This document shows, in pieces, positions 45,741 through 54,099 of a DNA stretch of 64,000 nt. The notes beneath the pieces were generated by a model. It was not told where the DNA came from, ran no database searches, and saw only the letters and a list, made by a program, of their open reading frames with translations. The position numbers and the translations under genes are program-made. Source of the DNA: Salinicola halophyticus (lineage in GTDB: Bacteria; Pseudomonadota; Gammaproteobacteria; Pseudomonadales; Halomonadaceae); assembly GCF_003206695.1 (NCBI RefSeq), contig NZ_PZJN01000006.1:704486-768485 (forward strand), read 5' to 3'. The first letter of the stretch is position 1. Each line of letters begins with the position of its first letter.

Positions 45741-46643
45741 ATGACTCTTCGCGAACCTTCCCTGCCGATCGCTTCCGAGCAGAGCGTCAAGGCCTGGCGC
45801 TGGATTCGTCGCGTGGCAGCGCTGACCCGGGATGGCAGGGCCGAAGTGCGCTTCGACGGTGTCATCGTCGAGGGCGATCTGCGCCTCGAAATCGACGCTC
45901 ACGGCGGCTGGTCCTGTAATCATCAGCTCGACGATCAGGCCGCTCGACTGCTGTCGATCTGGTTGCCGTGGTGCATGACGGACACGTCTCGTGGCCCCTG
46001 TGTCATTGCCCAGCTCGGTCAGAGCCTGGACGGCCGAATCGCCACGGCGAGTGGCGCGTCCCACTACGTCACCGGCGCGCAGAGCCTGGTGCACCTTCAC
46101 CAACTGCGGGCGCTGGTGGATGCCGTCGTCGTGGGCGCAGGAACGGTGGACGCCGATGATCCGCAGCTGACGGTTCGCCACGTCGAGGGGGACAATCCCT
46201 TGCGCGTGGTGCTCGACCCGCGCGGCCGGGTGCCGGCAGAGTGCGGCGTGTTCCGACAGCCGGTCGCGCCGACCTGGCATCTCGTCAACGAAGGCGTGGC
46301 CGGCCACGGCGGCGCTGACCACGTCAGCGTGAAACCGCTGTCGCCGGGACCGTCCGGTATCGATCCGTCGCAGATCGTGGCGCTGCTGGCCGAGCATGGC
46401 CATCGACGGATTCTGGTCGAGGGCGGCGGGCTGACGATCTCGCGGTTTCTCGAAGCGGGCTGTCTCGACCGTCTGCACAGCGTTGTTGCGCCGATGCTGA
46501 TCGGCTCCGGCCGTCCGGCGTTGACGCTGCCGGAGATCGACACGCTGGATGAAGCGCTGCGACCGGCCTGCCGTCATTTTCGACTGGGCGACGACATGCT
46601 GTTCGACCTGGACCTGCGCGATCGCGTAGCGACTGGAGAGTGA
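45741..46643 (+). CDS. RibD C-terminal-type pyrimidine reductase, stand-alone
   Basis: A 300-residue protein. Residues about 88-290 form the DHFR-like RibD reductase domain: AQLGQSLDGRIATASGASHYVTG, AVVVGAGTVDADDPQLTVR, PLRVVLDPRGRVP and ILVEGGGLTISRFLEAG. No deaminase domain is present; the first 85 residues are an extension without recognisable motifs. Stand-alone reductases of this type (yeast Rib7, archaeal ArfC) reduce the ribosylamino-pyrimidine product of GTP cyclohydrolase to the ribityl form. It is divergently paired with the GTP cyclohydrolase II gene. AAGGAG precedes the ATG. Confidence 0.85.
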   Translation: MTLREPSLPIASEQSVKAWRWIRRVAALTRDGRAEVRFDGVIVEGDLRLEIDAHGGWSCNHQLDDQAARLLSIWLPWCMTDTSRGPCVIAQLGQSLDGRIATASGASHYVTGAQSLVHLHQLRALVDAVVVGAGTVDADDPQLTVRHVEGDNPLRVVLDPRGRVPAECGVFRQPVAPTWHLVNEGVAGHGGADHVSVKPLSPGPSGIDPSQIVALLAEHGHRRILVEGGGLTISRFLEAGCLDRLHSVVAPMLIGSGRPALTLPEIDTLDEALRPACRHFRLGDDMLFDLDLRDRVATGE

Positions 46644-46645
46644 TC

Positions 46646-47725
46646 TCATCTTGGCTCTCCTCCCGAGGCGAGGCGATCAGGAACGATGTTATCGGGGGCG
46701 ATGCTATCGGGGGCAAAAGTCCGCATGTCCCGGACCGTTCGCCGATCAGCCGCTCGTCGGCCAGCATTCTGGCGGGCCGACCGATGATCCATCAACAGCA
46801 CGGCCAGGCCGGGCAGGCTCGCGGCGAGGATCAGCAGGCCGTAGGTCACCGATAGCATCACGCCCTCCTGCGCCGGCAGGCCGGCCAGCGGCCAGATCAC
46901 GGCGGCGGCACCTTCACGCAAACCCCAGCCGGCGATGGTCAGCGGAATCGCCATTGCCATCAGTAGCGGGGGGATCAGCGGCAACAGCTCGCCAACGGGA
47001 CGTTCGAGTCCGAGCGCGCGGGCGGCGCACAGGAATACCGCGATATAGGTCGCGACGACCAGCAGCGAGCTTGCGAGTTGTGCCGGCCACACTTTGACCG
47101 TCAGCAGGGCACGATGAAGATCCTGCCAGAACCGTTTCAACGCTGCCCCCGCTCGGCTTCGCGTCAGCCAGAAAGCGGCCAAAAGCACTAAAACGGCAGT
47201 CAACGATAGCCCGATGATGCCCACCCAACCGGCGCCAGCGTGTGCGTGCCATAGCTGACGAATGCCACCGCGCAGCGCGGGTGAAAGCGCTATCGCCAGA
47301 ATGGCGACGCCCAGCAGGGCGACCTGACCGGAAGCGCGTTCGATGATCACGGCGCGTATCGCCGGGCCGGACTGTGACGTTGACGCCGCATTCGACGTCT
47401 GCCCGGCGTTGCCGTGGCGCCAGGCCCGCGCGGCATCGCCCACGACGCCGCCGGGCAACACCTGATTGAGGAAGGTCGCCAGATAGTATTCGCGAATGGC
47501 GGTAGGCCAGGGCAGGGAGATTCCTACCTGATGCGCCGTCATGCGCCAGCGCCAGGCCGACAGTACGACCTGGGGAACGCCGATGAGGATGGCCAGTGTC
47601 ACCCAGCCGGGCGACAGCGCGCCGAGCCGCTCCAGCAGTTCCCGGGTGTCCAGCTGCCAGGCCAGCAGGCCGAGCAGCGTAAGCGTTGCCGCCAGACGTA
47701 GCCCGGGCGATAGCCAGCGGTTCAC
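46646..47725 (-). CDS. Lysylphosphatidylglycerol-synthase-like TM (MprF/AglD, UPF0104) membrane protein
   Basis: A 359-residue inner-membrane protein with about seven to eight membrane segments, matching the MprF N-terminal flippase-like domain (YYLATFLNQVLPGGVVGDAARAW and GWGLREGAAAVIWPL are family stretches). There is no aminoacyl-transferase domain, so it is probably a lipid- or lipid-glycan-handling protein, not a lysyl-PG synthase. The C-terminal cytoplasmic tail carries short repeats (APDSIAPDNIVPD). A GTG start at 47725 overlaps the methyltransferase stop (GTGA), placing it last in the four-gene minus-strand series. Confidence 0.82.
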   Translation of the reverse strand: MNRWLSPGLRLAATLTLLGLLAWQLDTRELLERLGALSPGWVTLAILIGVPQVVLSAWRWRMTAHQVGISLPWPTAIREYYLATFLNQVLPGGVVGDAARAWRHGNAGQTSNAASTSQSGPAIRAVIIERASGQVALLGVAILAIALSPALRGGIRQLWHAHAGAGWVGIIGLSLTAVLVLLAAFWLTRSRAGAALKRFWQDLHRALLTVKVWPAQLASSLLVVATYIAVFLCAARALGLERPVGELLPLIPPLLMAMAIPLTIAGWGLREGAAAVIWPLAGLPAQEGVMLSVTYGLLILAASLPGLAVLLMDHRSARQNAGRRAADRRTVRDMRTFAPDSIAPDNIVPDRLASGGEPR

Positions 47726-48660
47726 GCTGGCGCTCCCGAAGCGCTCGCCATCGGTGTGGCAAACAGGTCTTTATGGCCGACGGTCAATGTCAGCTTGTCA
47801 CGCATCAGCCCTTCGAGACGTTCGCCATGCCAACGATCGACGCGGCTGCTCAGCTGCGGTAGCTGCTCGTGGAGCGCGCTGCGCCAGCCGGCGAGCAGGG
47901 ACTCGGCGAGCGTCAGTGATTCGGGGCCGAGACGCCAGGGCGAAGTGGCTTCGCGAATATGGTAACCGCGACGATGGAAGGCTTCGCGAAGATGGCGAGA
48001 TGCCTGCGCCCCCATGGCCGGGCCGCTGCCCTTGTCGCGATGCTGATGCGTCTCCAGCGCCGCCAGCATGAAACGGTCGTCGCCGTTGAATAACGGCGCC
48101 CCGCTGGCATCGTGGAAGCGGATATGGCCATCCACGCTGAGCGCGAATAGCACGGCGCAGCCGTGGTTCTGGCAGGCGTCCGCCAACGCTTCGACATCGG
48201 CGGGCGTCAGCAGGTCGAACAGTGCCGACGCCGTGACCAGATCGGCGCCTTGCAGGCCGTGTTCCCAGGCTTCGGTCAGGCTCGAATGCCGGGACTCCAG
48301 ATGGATCGGTTGGGCATCGGCACTGGACAGGTGCTCGCAGCGCAGTCGAGCATGGGCCAACAGTTCGGCGTCGTGATCGATCAGGCGCCAGTGCTGGGTG
48401 CCGTGAAGTCGCGGTGCCAGATAGCGCAGGTTCGAACCGCTGCCGCATCCCAGGTCCACCAGTGTGCGCTGCGTTTCCAGCGGCCGGGCCGGCGTGGCTC
48501 GTCGTGTCAGCCAGCGATCCGCGGCATGGGTGAGCTGGGCATCCCGCGCCAGATGATCGGCAGGCTCCCGCAGCGTCAGCCATTGATCGCTGAAAAGGGC
48601 ATCGCTGAACAGGGCGTCGCCGGACAGGGCGTCGGTGGCAGGTGATGAAGGCATCGACAT
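47722..48660 (-). CDS. Class I SAM-dependent methyltransferase
   Basis: A 312-residue protein with a Rossmann methyltransferase core: motif I TLVDLGCGSGSNLRYLAP (about residues 66-83), an acidic residue after strand 2 (RLIDHDAEL) and the post-core DLVTASALFDLLT. A roughly 30-residue N-terminal leader carries a duplicated GDALFSDALFSD. The acceptor is unknown. It is translationally coupled to the glycosyltransferase (TGATG) and to the MprF-like gene (GTGA), which argues for methylation of the same glycoconjugate or its precursor. Confidence 0.82.
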   Translation of the reverse strand: MSMPSSPATDALSGDALFSDALFSDQWLTLREPADHLARDAQLTHAADRWLTRRATPARPLETQRTLVDLGCGSGSNLRYLAPRLHGTQHWRLIDHDAELLAHARLRCEHLSSADAQPIHLESRHSSLTEAWEHGLQGADLVTASALFDLLTPADVEALADACQNHGCAVLFALSVDGHIRFHDASGAPLFNGDDRFMLAALETHQHRDKGSGPAMGAQASRHLREAFHRRGYHIREATSPWRLGPESLTLAESLLAGWRSALHEQLPQLSSRVDRWHGERLEGLMRDKLTLTVGHKDLFATPMASASGAPA

Positions 48661-49724
48661 CAGCGCGTCGCCTCCGCTGTCGTGGCACGTTTCAGGGCCT
48701 CGCCGAAAGCCTCGGCGGCGGTTTGCCAGTTGCCGAGCGTGGCGCGAATCTCTCGAGCGCCCGCCTGATAGCGTCGGTAGGTTTCAGGCTCTTCCAGCAT
48801 GCTCCTGATCGCCTCGCGGAGCGCGTCGACGTCACCCGGCGGCACCTTGATTCCGGCGGTGTCCGGCAGAGTATGAGCTAGAGCGCCCCCTGTCGTGGTC
48901 ACCACAGGAAGACCGTGGGCGAGCGCTTCGGTGATCACCATGCCGTAGCCCTCGTAGTGCGAGGGCAGTACGAACAGGTCGGCCTGCCGATAATGGGCGT
49001 TCAGACTCTCGCTGGACTGGGAGCCCAGCAGGTGGACGCGTTCGTCCAACCGGTGGCGCGCGATCGCCTCTCGCACCTTGTCGACGTAAGCCTCGGCGCG
49101 ATCGAGGGCACCGATCAGATCGCACTGCCAGGGTAGCGAGGTCAGGCCGGCCAGGGCTTCGACCAGCAGATCCTGGCCCTTGCGTGGCGTGACCGTGGCG
49201 ATACACAGCAGGCGCGGGGTCCCGCTGCCGTCGCCGCTCGCCAACTCTCCGGTTTCGACGCCGGGCTCGATGACTGCGATCTTCTCGGCCGGCACGGCGA
49301 AATCGGCCAGCCTCCGGGCGGTATAGACACTGGTGACGATGATACTCTCGACGGCCGCCAGGGCCCGGGTCTCACTGATCCGGAAGCGCTGCTGTTCGGG
49401 CGCCCCCAGGCCGGTCTCATCGGCGAGCGGATGATGCACCAGCGCGGTGATCGATAGTCGTGACGCATGACGCTCGATGATCGCCGGCAGCCCGCCCAAC
49501 GCGAGGCCGTCGATAATGGCTCGACTGCCGTCCGGTAGCGTGGTCAGGGCGCTATCCAGAGCATGAGAGGCGACGGCGTCAGGCTCCGGGAAGCGGCCCT
49601 CGAGTCCGACCACGTCGATCTGCCAACCGTCGGTGCGTAGCGCATCGACGATTCGCGCGTCGTAGACGTAGCCGCCGGTCAACTGGCCGGGGTCGCCGGC
49701 GACGATCAGGGTGAAATCGCTCAT
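48660..49724 (-). CDS. GT4-family glycosyltransferase
   Basis: A 354-residue GT-B glycosyltransferase. Family 4 marks are the glycine-rich N-terminal loop ([17 protein letters not shown]), the start of the C-terminal domain [20 protein letters not shown] and the donor-site EX7E region [22 protein letters not shown]. Retaining glycosyl transfer from a nucleotide sugar is expected. The acceptor may be the pterin- or pyrimidine-like product, or a lipid. Its ATG overlaps the PTPS-like gene stop, and its stop touches the methyltransferase start. Confidence 0.87.
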   Translation of the reverse strand: MSDFTLIVAGDPGQLTGGYVYDARIVDALRTDGWQIDVVGLEGRFPEPDAVASHALDSALTTLPDGSRAIIDGLALGGLPAIIERHASRLSITALVHHPLADETGLGAPEQQRFRISETRALAAVESIIVTSVYTARRLADFAVPAEKIAVIEPGVETGELASGDGSGTPRLLCIATVTPRKGQDLLVEALAGLTSLPWQCDLIGALDRAEAYVDKVREAIARHRLDERVHLLGSQSSESLNAHYRQADLFVLPSHYEGYGMVITEALAHGLPVVTTTGGALAHTLPDTAGIKVPPGDVDALREAIRSMLEEPETYRRYQAGAREIRATLGNWQTAAEAFGEALKRATTAEATR

Positions 49725-50119
49725 AGGCCCCCTTCGTAGCTTGCCCAGGCGACGTGCGACTCGTGCAGCGTGACGTCCAGCGCGGTGAGATGGCGAGCGC
49801 CATCGCCCAGTTCGCCATCACGGATGGCATGGGACAGACGGTCGAACACGACCTTTGCCATGAATTCGGTCGTGGTGTTGCGACCCTTGAACTCGTCGAT
49901 CTCGTCGAGATTGTTCAAGGTGAACTCGCCGAGAATGCGTTTCAGAACTTCGCTCGCCAGACCGATATCCACCACCAGATCGTCGTGGTCGAGCTCGGGG
50001 CGCTTGAAGGTGACGTCGACGACGTAGGTGGCACCGTGCAGCTTCTGCGCCGGGCCGAAGGTCTCGCTGTTGAAACTGTGGGCGATCATCATGTGATCGC
50101 GGACGGTCAAACTGAACAT
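49721..50119 (-). CDS. PTPS/QueD-like protein with altered metal and catalytic residues
   Basis: A 132-residue T-fold protein of the 6-pyruvoyl-tetrahydropterin synthase / 6-carboxytetrahydropterin synthase family. The canonical pattern has an N-terminal His, a catalytic Cys and LHGHNY; here the stretch is [21 protein letters not shown]. The third zinc His is Ala and the Cys position is Ala. The conserved [14 protein letters not shown] helix and the C-terminal substrate-anchoring Glu region ([11 protein letters not shown]) are kept. ATG 50119 follows AAGGAG. A pterin-type ligand is likely, but standard QueD or PTPS catalysis is doubtful. Confidence 0.82.
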   Translation of the reverse strand: MFSLTVRDHMMIAHSFNSETFGPAQKLHGATYVVDVTFKRPELDHDDLVVDIGLASEVLKRILGEFTLNNLDEIDEFKGRNTTTEFMAKVVFDRLSHAIRDGELGDGARHLTALDVTLHESHVAWASYEGGL

Positions 50120-50223
50120 TGTTGTCGCTCCTTGACGAGTGCGTCCTTGTTGCATGATTCGTTCGATCCAGCCACTGAACCGCTGAGGCACTACGGCGAC
50201 GAGTTCAATAGCTTTACGTGGTA

Positions 50224-51195
50224 TCAGCCGTAGCGGATGCGCTGGCACAGCGTATCGTCTTCGCGCTGACTCAGGCGCTTCAGCGTCTCGGGCAGGTCTC
50301 TGAAATGGCTTTCACCGCTGATCAGCACGTCGAGACAGTCGTGATTGAGCAGCGATAGCGCCAGAGAGAGCCGACGCTTGTGATCCCAGCGGGGTCGATG
50401 CCCGGGAGAAACGCTGCCGACCTGACTCGAGCGCAGCGTCAGGCGACGAGCGTGGAAGGCTTCGCCGAGCGGCAGGTTGACCTCGCGGCTGCCGTACCAG
50501 CTCATCTCGAGGACGGTCGCTTCGAATCCGGCCAGCGAGAGGGCGGTCTGCAGGCCGGCATCGGAAGCGCTGGCGTGGATGACCAGATCCTGCTCGGCCG
50601 CTGCCGTTTCGGGAGTATGGAAATCGACGTCCAGGGCGTCGCCGAGGAAACGTTTGCGTTCGTCGATATCGATCAGTTGAACGCGAGCGCCGGGTAGCCG
50701 GGCACACAGCCACGCCACCAGTGAGCCGACCACGCCGGCACCGATGACGCTGATGCGGTCGCCGATACCGGGGGCGGCGTCCCATAGCGCATTGAGTGCC
50801 GTCTCCATGTTGGCGCCGAGGATCGCCCGCTGCGGCGGTACGTCGGCGGGCAGCGGCACGACATCGTCGACGGTCACGCGGTAGTGGGTCTGATGGGGAT
50901 GGAGGCAATAGACGTAGCGGCCGTGCCAGTCATGCGCGCCCTGTTCGACGACGCCGACATTGGAGTAGCCGTATTTGACCGGCCCCGGGAATTCGCCGCT
51001 CTGAAACGGCGCTCGCATTCGCTGATATTCGCTGACCGGCACCTGGCCATTGAAGACCAGGGTTTCGCTGCCGCGACTGATGGCGGAGTAACAGGTTCTC
51101 ACCATCAGATCACCGCTGGCACTAAGTTCGGCCTGGCGAATTTCACCGCTGCCGTCGCCAAGAGACCAGAAAGCATGGGCGTAAGGCGTGGTCAT
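50224..51195 (-). CDS. Medium-chain (zinc-type) dehydrogenase, BchC-like
   Basis: A 323-residue MDR-superfamily protein. The cofactor domain is clear ([21 protein letters not shown], about residue 144, then LIDIDERKR). The N-terminal substrate domain has [15 protein letters not shown] and YGYSNVG, a pattern seen in BchC-like dehydrogenases, but lacks the structural-zinc Cys cluster. It is the first minus-strand gene of the pterin-like block, 104 bp upstream of the PTPS-like gene. It probably oxidises or reduces a hydroxyalkyl side chain. The substrate is unknown. Confidence 0.8.
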   Translation of the reverse strand: MTTPYAHAFWSLGDGSGEIRQAELSASGDLMVRTCYSAISRGSETLVFNGQVPVSEYQRMRAPFQSGEFPGPVKYGYSNVGVVEQGAHDWHGRYVYCLHPHQTHYRVTVDDVVPLPADVPPQRAILGANMETALNALWDAAPGIGDRISVIGAGVVGSLVAWLCARLPGARVQLIDIDERKRFLGDALDVDFHTPETAAAEQDLVIHASASDAGLQTALSLAGFEATVLEMSWYGSREVNLPLGEAFHARRLTLRSSQVGSVSPGHRPRWDHKRRLSLALSLLNHDCLDVLISGESHFRDLPETLKRLSQREDDTLCQRIRYG

Positions 51196-51298
51196 CGAGA
51201 GTTACGCTCCTTGAAGTCGGACATGACTGATGAATTCGTCGTGGCGCTGGTTCGTCGCTACCCTGAGACGAGTATGGCAGAGTGTGACGATTTGGCAT

Positions 51299-51315
51299 TG
51301 TACAAGAAGTGTACA
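51299..51315. promoter_or_regulatory. Paired TGTACA site in the divergent promoter region (CarH/LitR-like operator candidate)
   Basis: TGTACA-N5-TGTACA gives two hexamers at an 11-bp repeat distance. It sits between a plausible plus-strand -35 (TTGGCA, 51292-51297) and a weak -10 (near GATAAA), and it overlaps a minus-strand TACAAT that could be a -10 for the dehydrogenase operon. MerR-type B12 photoreceptors of the CarH/LitR group bind TGTACA-bearing repeats, and YceI genes are often in their regulons. No such regulator gene lies in the window. Confidence 0.45.
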
Positions 51316-51583
51316 GATAAACGATGTCGGTCGAAATTCACGGCTGCGGCGGCCGATCGTGATCGCCTCCCCGGCGGGCGAGCACTGGCTGGCGTTTCAG
51401 CCTGGCGGCCTGCCTGCAACCGGCCGAGACCGGCGGTAACGACCCTATAGCGTCAGCAGGTCGAAGTGCATCCAGAGTTGTACGAGTCGCGTATCCATGT
51501 CAACGGCGACTATTCGGAAAGTACGTGGACGGTATGCCGAACGGGAATCAGGCAATGTTCTTGCGAAGTGGAGGGATCCAGCG

Positions 51584-52345
51584 ATGCGACATTCGTCGGC
51601 GCGTATAGCGGTGGCGCCTCGACGGCGGCTTCAATCCGTTCGAGGATGGATCGAGCTGGCGGCGGGCCTGGCTCTGGTTGCCTTGCTGACCGAGTGGGTA
51701 CAGTGGGCATTTTCCGCCCCCTCGGGGTTGCGATTCACGGCAGGCGGGATCTATGTGGCGATCGCCACGGCCGTGCTGTGGGCCTGGCCGGCGTCTCGTC
51801 ACGGACTGGGCTGGGCCAATCGGATCACGCTGATCCGGGCCGTTCTGATCGCCATTATCGCGGGCGTGGTCGTCTATCCGGACTTCATCCAGCGTCATGC
51901 CGAGGGCATTGCCGCGCTGGCGCTGCTGGCGCTATCCCTCGACGGTATCGACGGCTGGGTAGCGCGCCGTACCGGTTCGGCGAGCGCCTTCGGTGCGCGC
52001 TTCGACATGGAGCTGGACGCGTTTTTCATCGTCGTGCTGTGTACCGCACTGATCGCGCTGGACAAGGCCGGCGCCTGGATTCTGATCATCGGGCTGGCGC
52101 GCTACGCTTTCGTGATGGCGGGGATGTACGCGCCCTGGCTTCACCGCGCGTTACCCGATAGCGTCTTCCGCAAGACGGTCTGCGTGTGGCAGGTGGCAAC
52201 GTTGATGGCCTGCTTGCTGCCTTTCGTCGAGCCGACCTGGGTAACCGGCTTCACGTCGCTGGCGGCACTGCTGCTGGCCCTCTCCTTCGGCCGGGATATC
52301 GTCTGGCTGTGGCAGCGCCGAGTCGTTGACGCCAGCGGGCTTTGA
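51584..52345 (+). CDS. CDP-alcohol phosphatidyltransferase-family membrane protein
   Basis: A 253-residue inner-membrane protein. The complete catalytic signature D-x2-D-G-x2-A-R-x8-G-x3-D-x3-D is present (DGIDGWVARR ... GARFDMELD, about residues 122-147), preceded by the conserved WANRITLIRA. It has six to seven membrane segments, two of them before the motif. The family transfers a phospho-alcohol from CDP-linked donors. It differs from the PgsA gene at 58173. Start ATG 51584 follows GGAGG. It probably forms an operon with the yceI-like gene and faces the pterin-like minus-strand operon. Confidence 0.87.
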   Translation: MRHSSARIAVAPRRRLQSVRGWIELAAGLALVALLTEWVQWAFSAPSGLRFTAGGIYVAIATAVLWAWPASRHGLGWANRITLIRAVLIAIIAGVVVYPDFIQRHAEGIAALALLALSLDGIDGWVARRTGSASAFGARFDMELDAFFIVVLCTALIALDKAGAWILIIGLARYAFVMAGMYAPWLHRALPDSVFRKTVCVWQVATLMACLLPFVEPTWVTGFTSLAALLLALSFGRDIVWLWQRRVVDASGL

Positions 52346-52401
52346 TTCCCGTCGAACGTGACGCTTTTTCCGTCATTCGCACTCGAGACAAGGAGTTCAC
52401 C

Positions 52402-53013
52402 ATGGGCCTGATGCGATTGCCTCTGCTCACCGCTTCCATGACGTTCGTGCTGTGTTCGTCGATCTCGACCGCGCAGGCTGAGCCGCGGCGTTTCGAGATC
52501 GATCCCGAGCACTTCACCATCGCGTTCATGGTGAATCATCTGGGATACGAGAACCTGCTGGGCCAGTTTCTGGAAGGCGAGGGCAGTTTCGTCTACGACC
52601 GCGAGACGCAGGAGCTGAGTTCAGCCCAGGTCACGATGCAGGCCAACAGCGTTTTCACCAATCTCGATGCTCGTGACCGCCACCTCCGGGACGACGATTT
52701 TCTGAATGCCGACGATTACCCCCGACTGCATTTCGTGGCCACCGATTTCGAGCCCTCTTCACCGACCACCGGGACGCTGAACGGGGAACTCACCATGTTG
52801 GGACGCACCGAGCCGGTAACCCTTGACGTCACGCTGAATCAGGATGAGGTCTACCCTTTCGGGCATGGACGTCCCACCCTGGGTCTATCGGTCCGCGGAG
52901 CGCTCGACCGCAGCGACTGGGGCATGGATTACGGCGTCGACAACGGCATGGTCGGCGATCACGTGACCCTGATCTTCGAACTGGAAGCCGTGGAGCAAGA
53001 CGGCTCGCCATGA
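52402..53013 (+). CDS. YceI-family periplasmic lipid/isoprenoid-binding protein
   Basis: A 203-residue protein with a signal peptide (about 1-26, ending STAQA) and a YceI lipocalin-like domain: FEIDPEHFTIAFMVNHLGY, LDARDRHLRDDDFLNADDYPRL, GELTMLGRTEPVTLDV and SDWGMDYG. YceI proteins bind polyisoprenoids or other amphiphiles in the periplasm. AAGGAG precedes ATG 52402. It lies 56 bp downstream of the CDP-alcohol phosphotransferase gene, so a lipid partner or product shared with that enzyme is plausible. Confidence 0.9.
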   Translation: MGLMRLPLLTASMTFVLCSSISTAQAEPRRFEIDPEHFTIAFMVNHLGYENLLGQFLEGEGSFVYDRETQELSSAQVTMQANSVFTNLDARDRHLRDDDFLNADDYPRLHFVATDFEPSSPTTGTLNGELTMLGRTEPVTLDVTLNQDEVYPFGHGRPTLGLSVRGALDRSDWGMDYGVDNGMVGDHVTLIFELEAVEQDGSP

Positions 53014-53076
53014 TGGCCTGATGGCTTTACGATCTCAGGATCTTCTTTACCGATCCATTCATTATCAAGGCTACTC

Positions 53077-54099
53077 ATGGCGCAGGAAGCTTTTACCCTC
53101 GTTGGCGAGCGAATCGAGCCGGGCACTCGTCGCCAGGTCGATGTGCCGGTCGCCAAACTCTATACGCACGCGCCAATGCATATTCCGGTCGAGGTGGTGC
53201 ACGGGCGTCAGCCGGGCCCGGTACTGCTGGTCTGTGGCGCCATTCATGGCGACGAACTCAATGGCGTCGAGATCGTCCGTCGACTGCTGAGGTTGCCCAA
53301 TCTTTCGCGGCTTCGGGGAACGCTCATCGCCGTGCCGGTCGTCAATGTCTTCGGCTTCGTGCAGCAGTCCCGCTACCTGCCTGACCGGCGTGATCTCAAC
53401 CGCTGCTTTCCGGGCAGCGAGGGCGGGTCGCTGGGCTCGCGGATCGCCGCGCTGTTGCGTGAAGAGATGGTCGATCGGGCCACGCACATCATCGATCTCC
53501 ACACCGGGGCGATTCATCGTACCAACCTGCCGCAGATTCGCTCCCAGCTGCGCCAGAATCTAGAGACCCAGGCCATGGCCGAGGCATTCGGCGTGCCGGT
53601 GATTCTGAATGCCGAGCTGCGCGAAGGGAGCCTGCGTGAGTATGCCCAGAACCGCGGCGTGCCGGTGCTGACCTACGAGGCCGGCGAGGCGCTGCGTTTT
53701 GACGAGTGGGCAATTGCGCCCGGGGTCAGAGGGATCCGGCGTGTCATGCGTCTGATCGGCATGCTGCCGGCGGACAGCCGCCGACGGACGCCGCCAGCGG
53801 CGGAGATCGCCAACGGCTCGAGCTGGGCGCGGGCGCCGATCGATGGCATCCTGCGGCCACGGGTCAGGCTGGGGGCGCGGGTTGCCAAGCAGCAGACGCT
53901 GGGGGTGGTCGCCGATCCGTTCGGCAATGCCGAGGCCCCGGTGGTCGCGAGTGCCGACGGCATCGTCATCGGCATGAGCAATCTGCCGCTGGTCAATGAG
54001 GGCGAGGCGCTGTTTCACGTCGCTCGCTATGAGGAGATCGACGACGTCGAGAACGCAGTGGAAAGCTTTCAGTCCCGCTACGAGACCACAGGCTTCTAG
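53077..54099 (+). CDS. Succinylglutamate desuccinylase/aspartoacylase-family zinc hydrolase
   Basis: A 340-residue M14-like carboxypeptidase-fold protein. Zinc ligands are in GAIHGDELNGVE (His-x2-Glu) and IIDLHTGA (His), and the conserved DRRDLNRCFPGS holds the substrate-binding Arg/Asn pair. The C-terminal third is a beta-barrel AspA/AstE extension. It is not next to arginine-succinyltransferase (ast) genes, so a deacylase of another N-acyl amino acid, or a RimK-linked role known for relatives, is possible. It converges with dusA, and the two stops share CTAG (54096-54099). Confidence 0.85.
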   Translation: MAQEAFTLVGERIEPGTRRQVDVPVAKLYTHAPMHIPVEVVHGRQPGPVLLVCGAIHGDELNGVEIVRRLLRLPNLSRLRGTLIAVPVVNVFGFVQQSRYLPDRRDLNRCFPGSEGGSLGSRIAALLREEMVDRATHIIDLHTGAIHRTNLPQIRSQLRQNLETQAMAEAFGVPVILNAELREGSLREYAQNRGVPVLTYEAGEALRFDEWAIAPGVRGIRRVMRLIGMLPADSRRRTPPAAEIANGSSWARAPIDGILRPRVRLGARVAKQQTLGVVADPFGNAEAPVVASADGIVIGMSNLPLVNEGEALFHVARYEEIDDVENAVESFQSRYETTGF

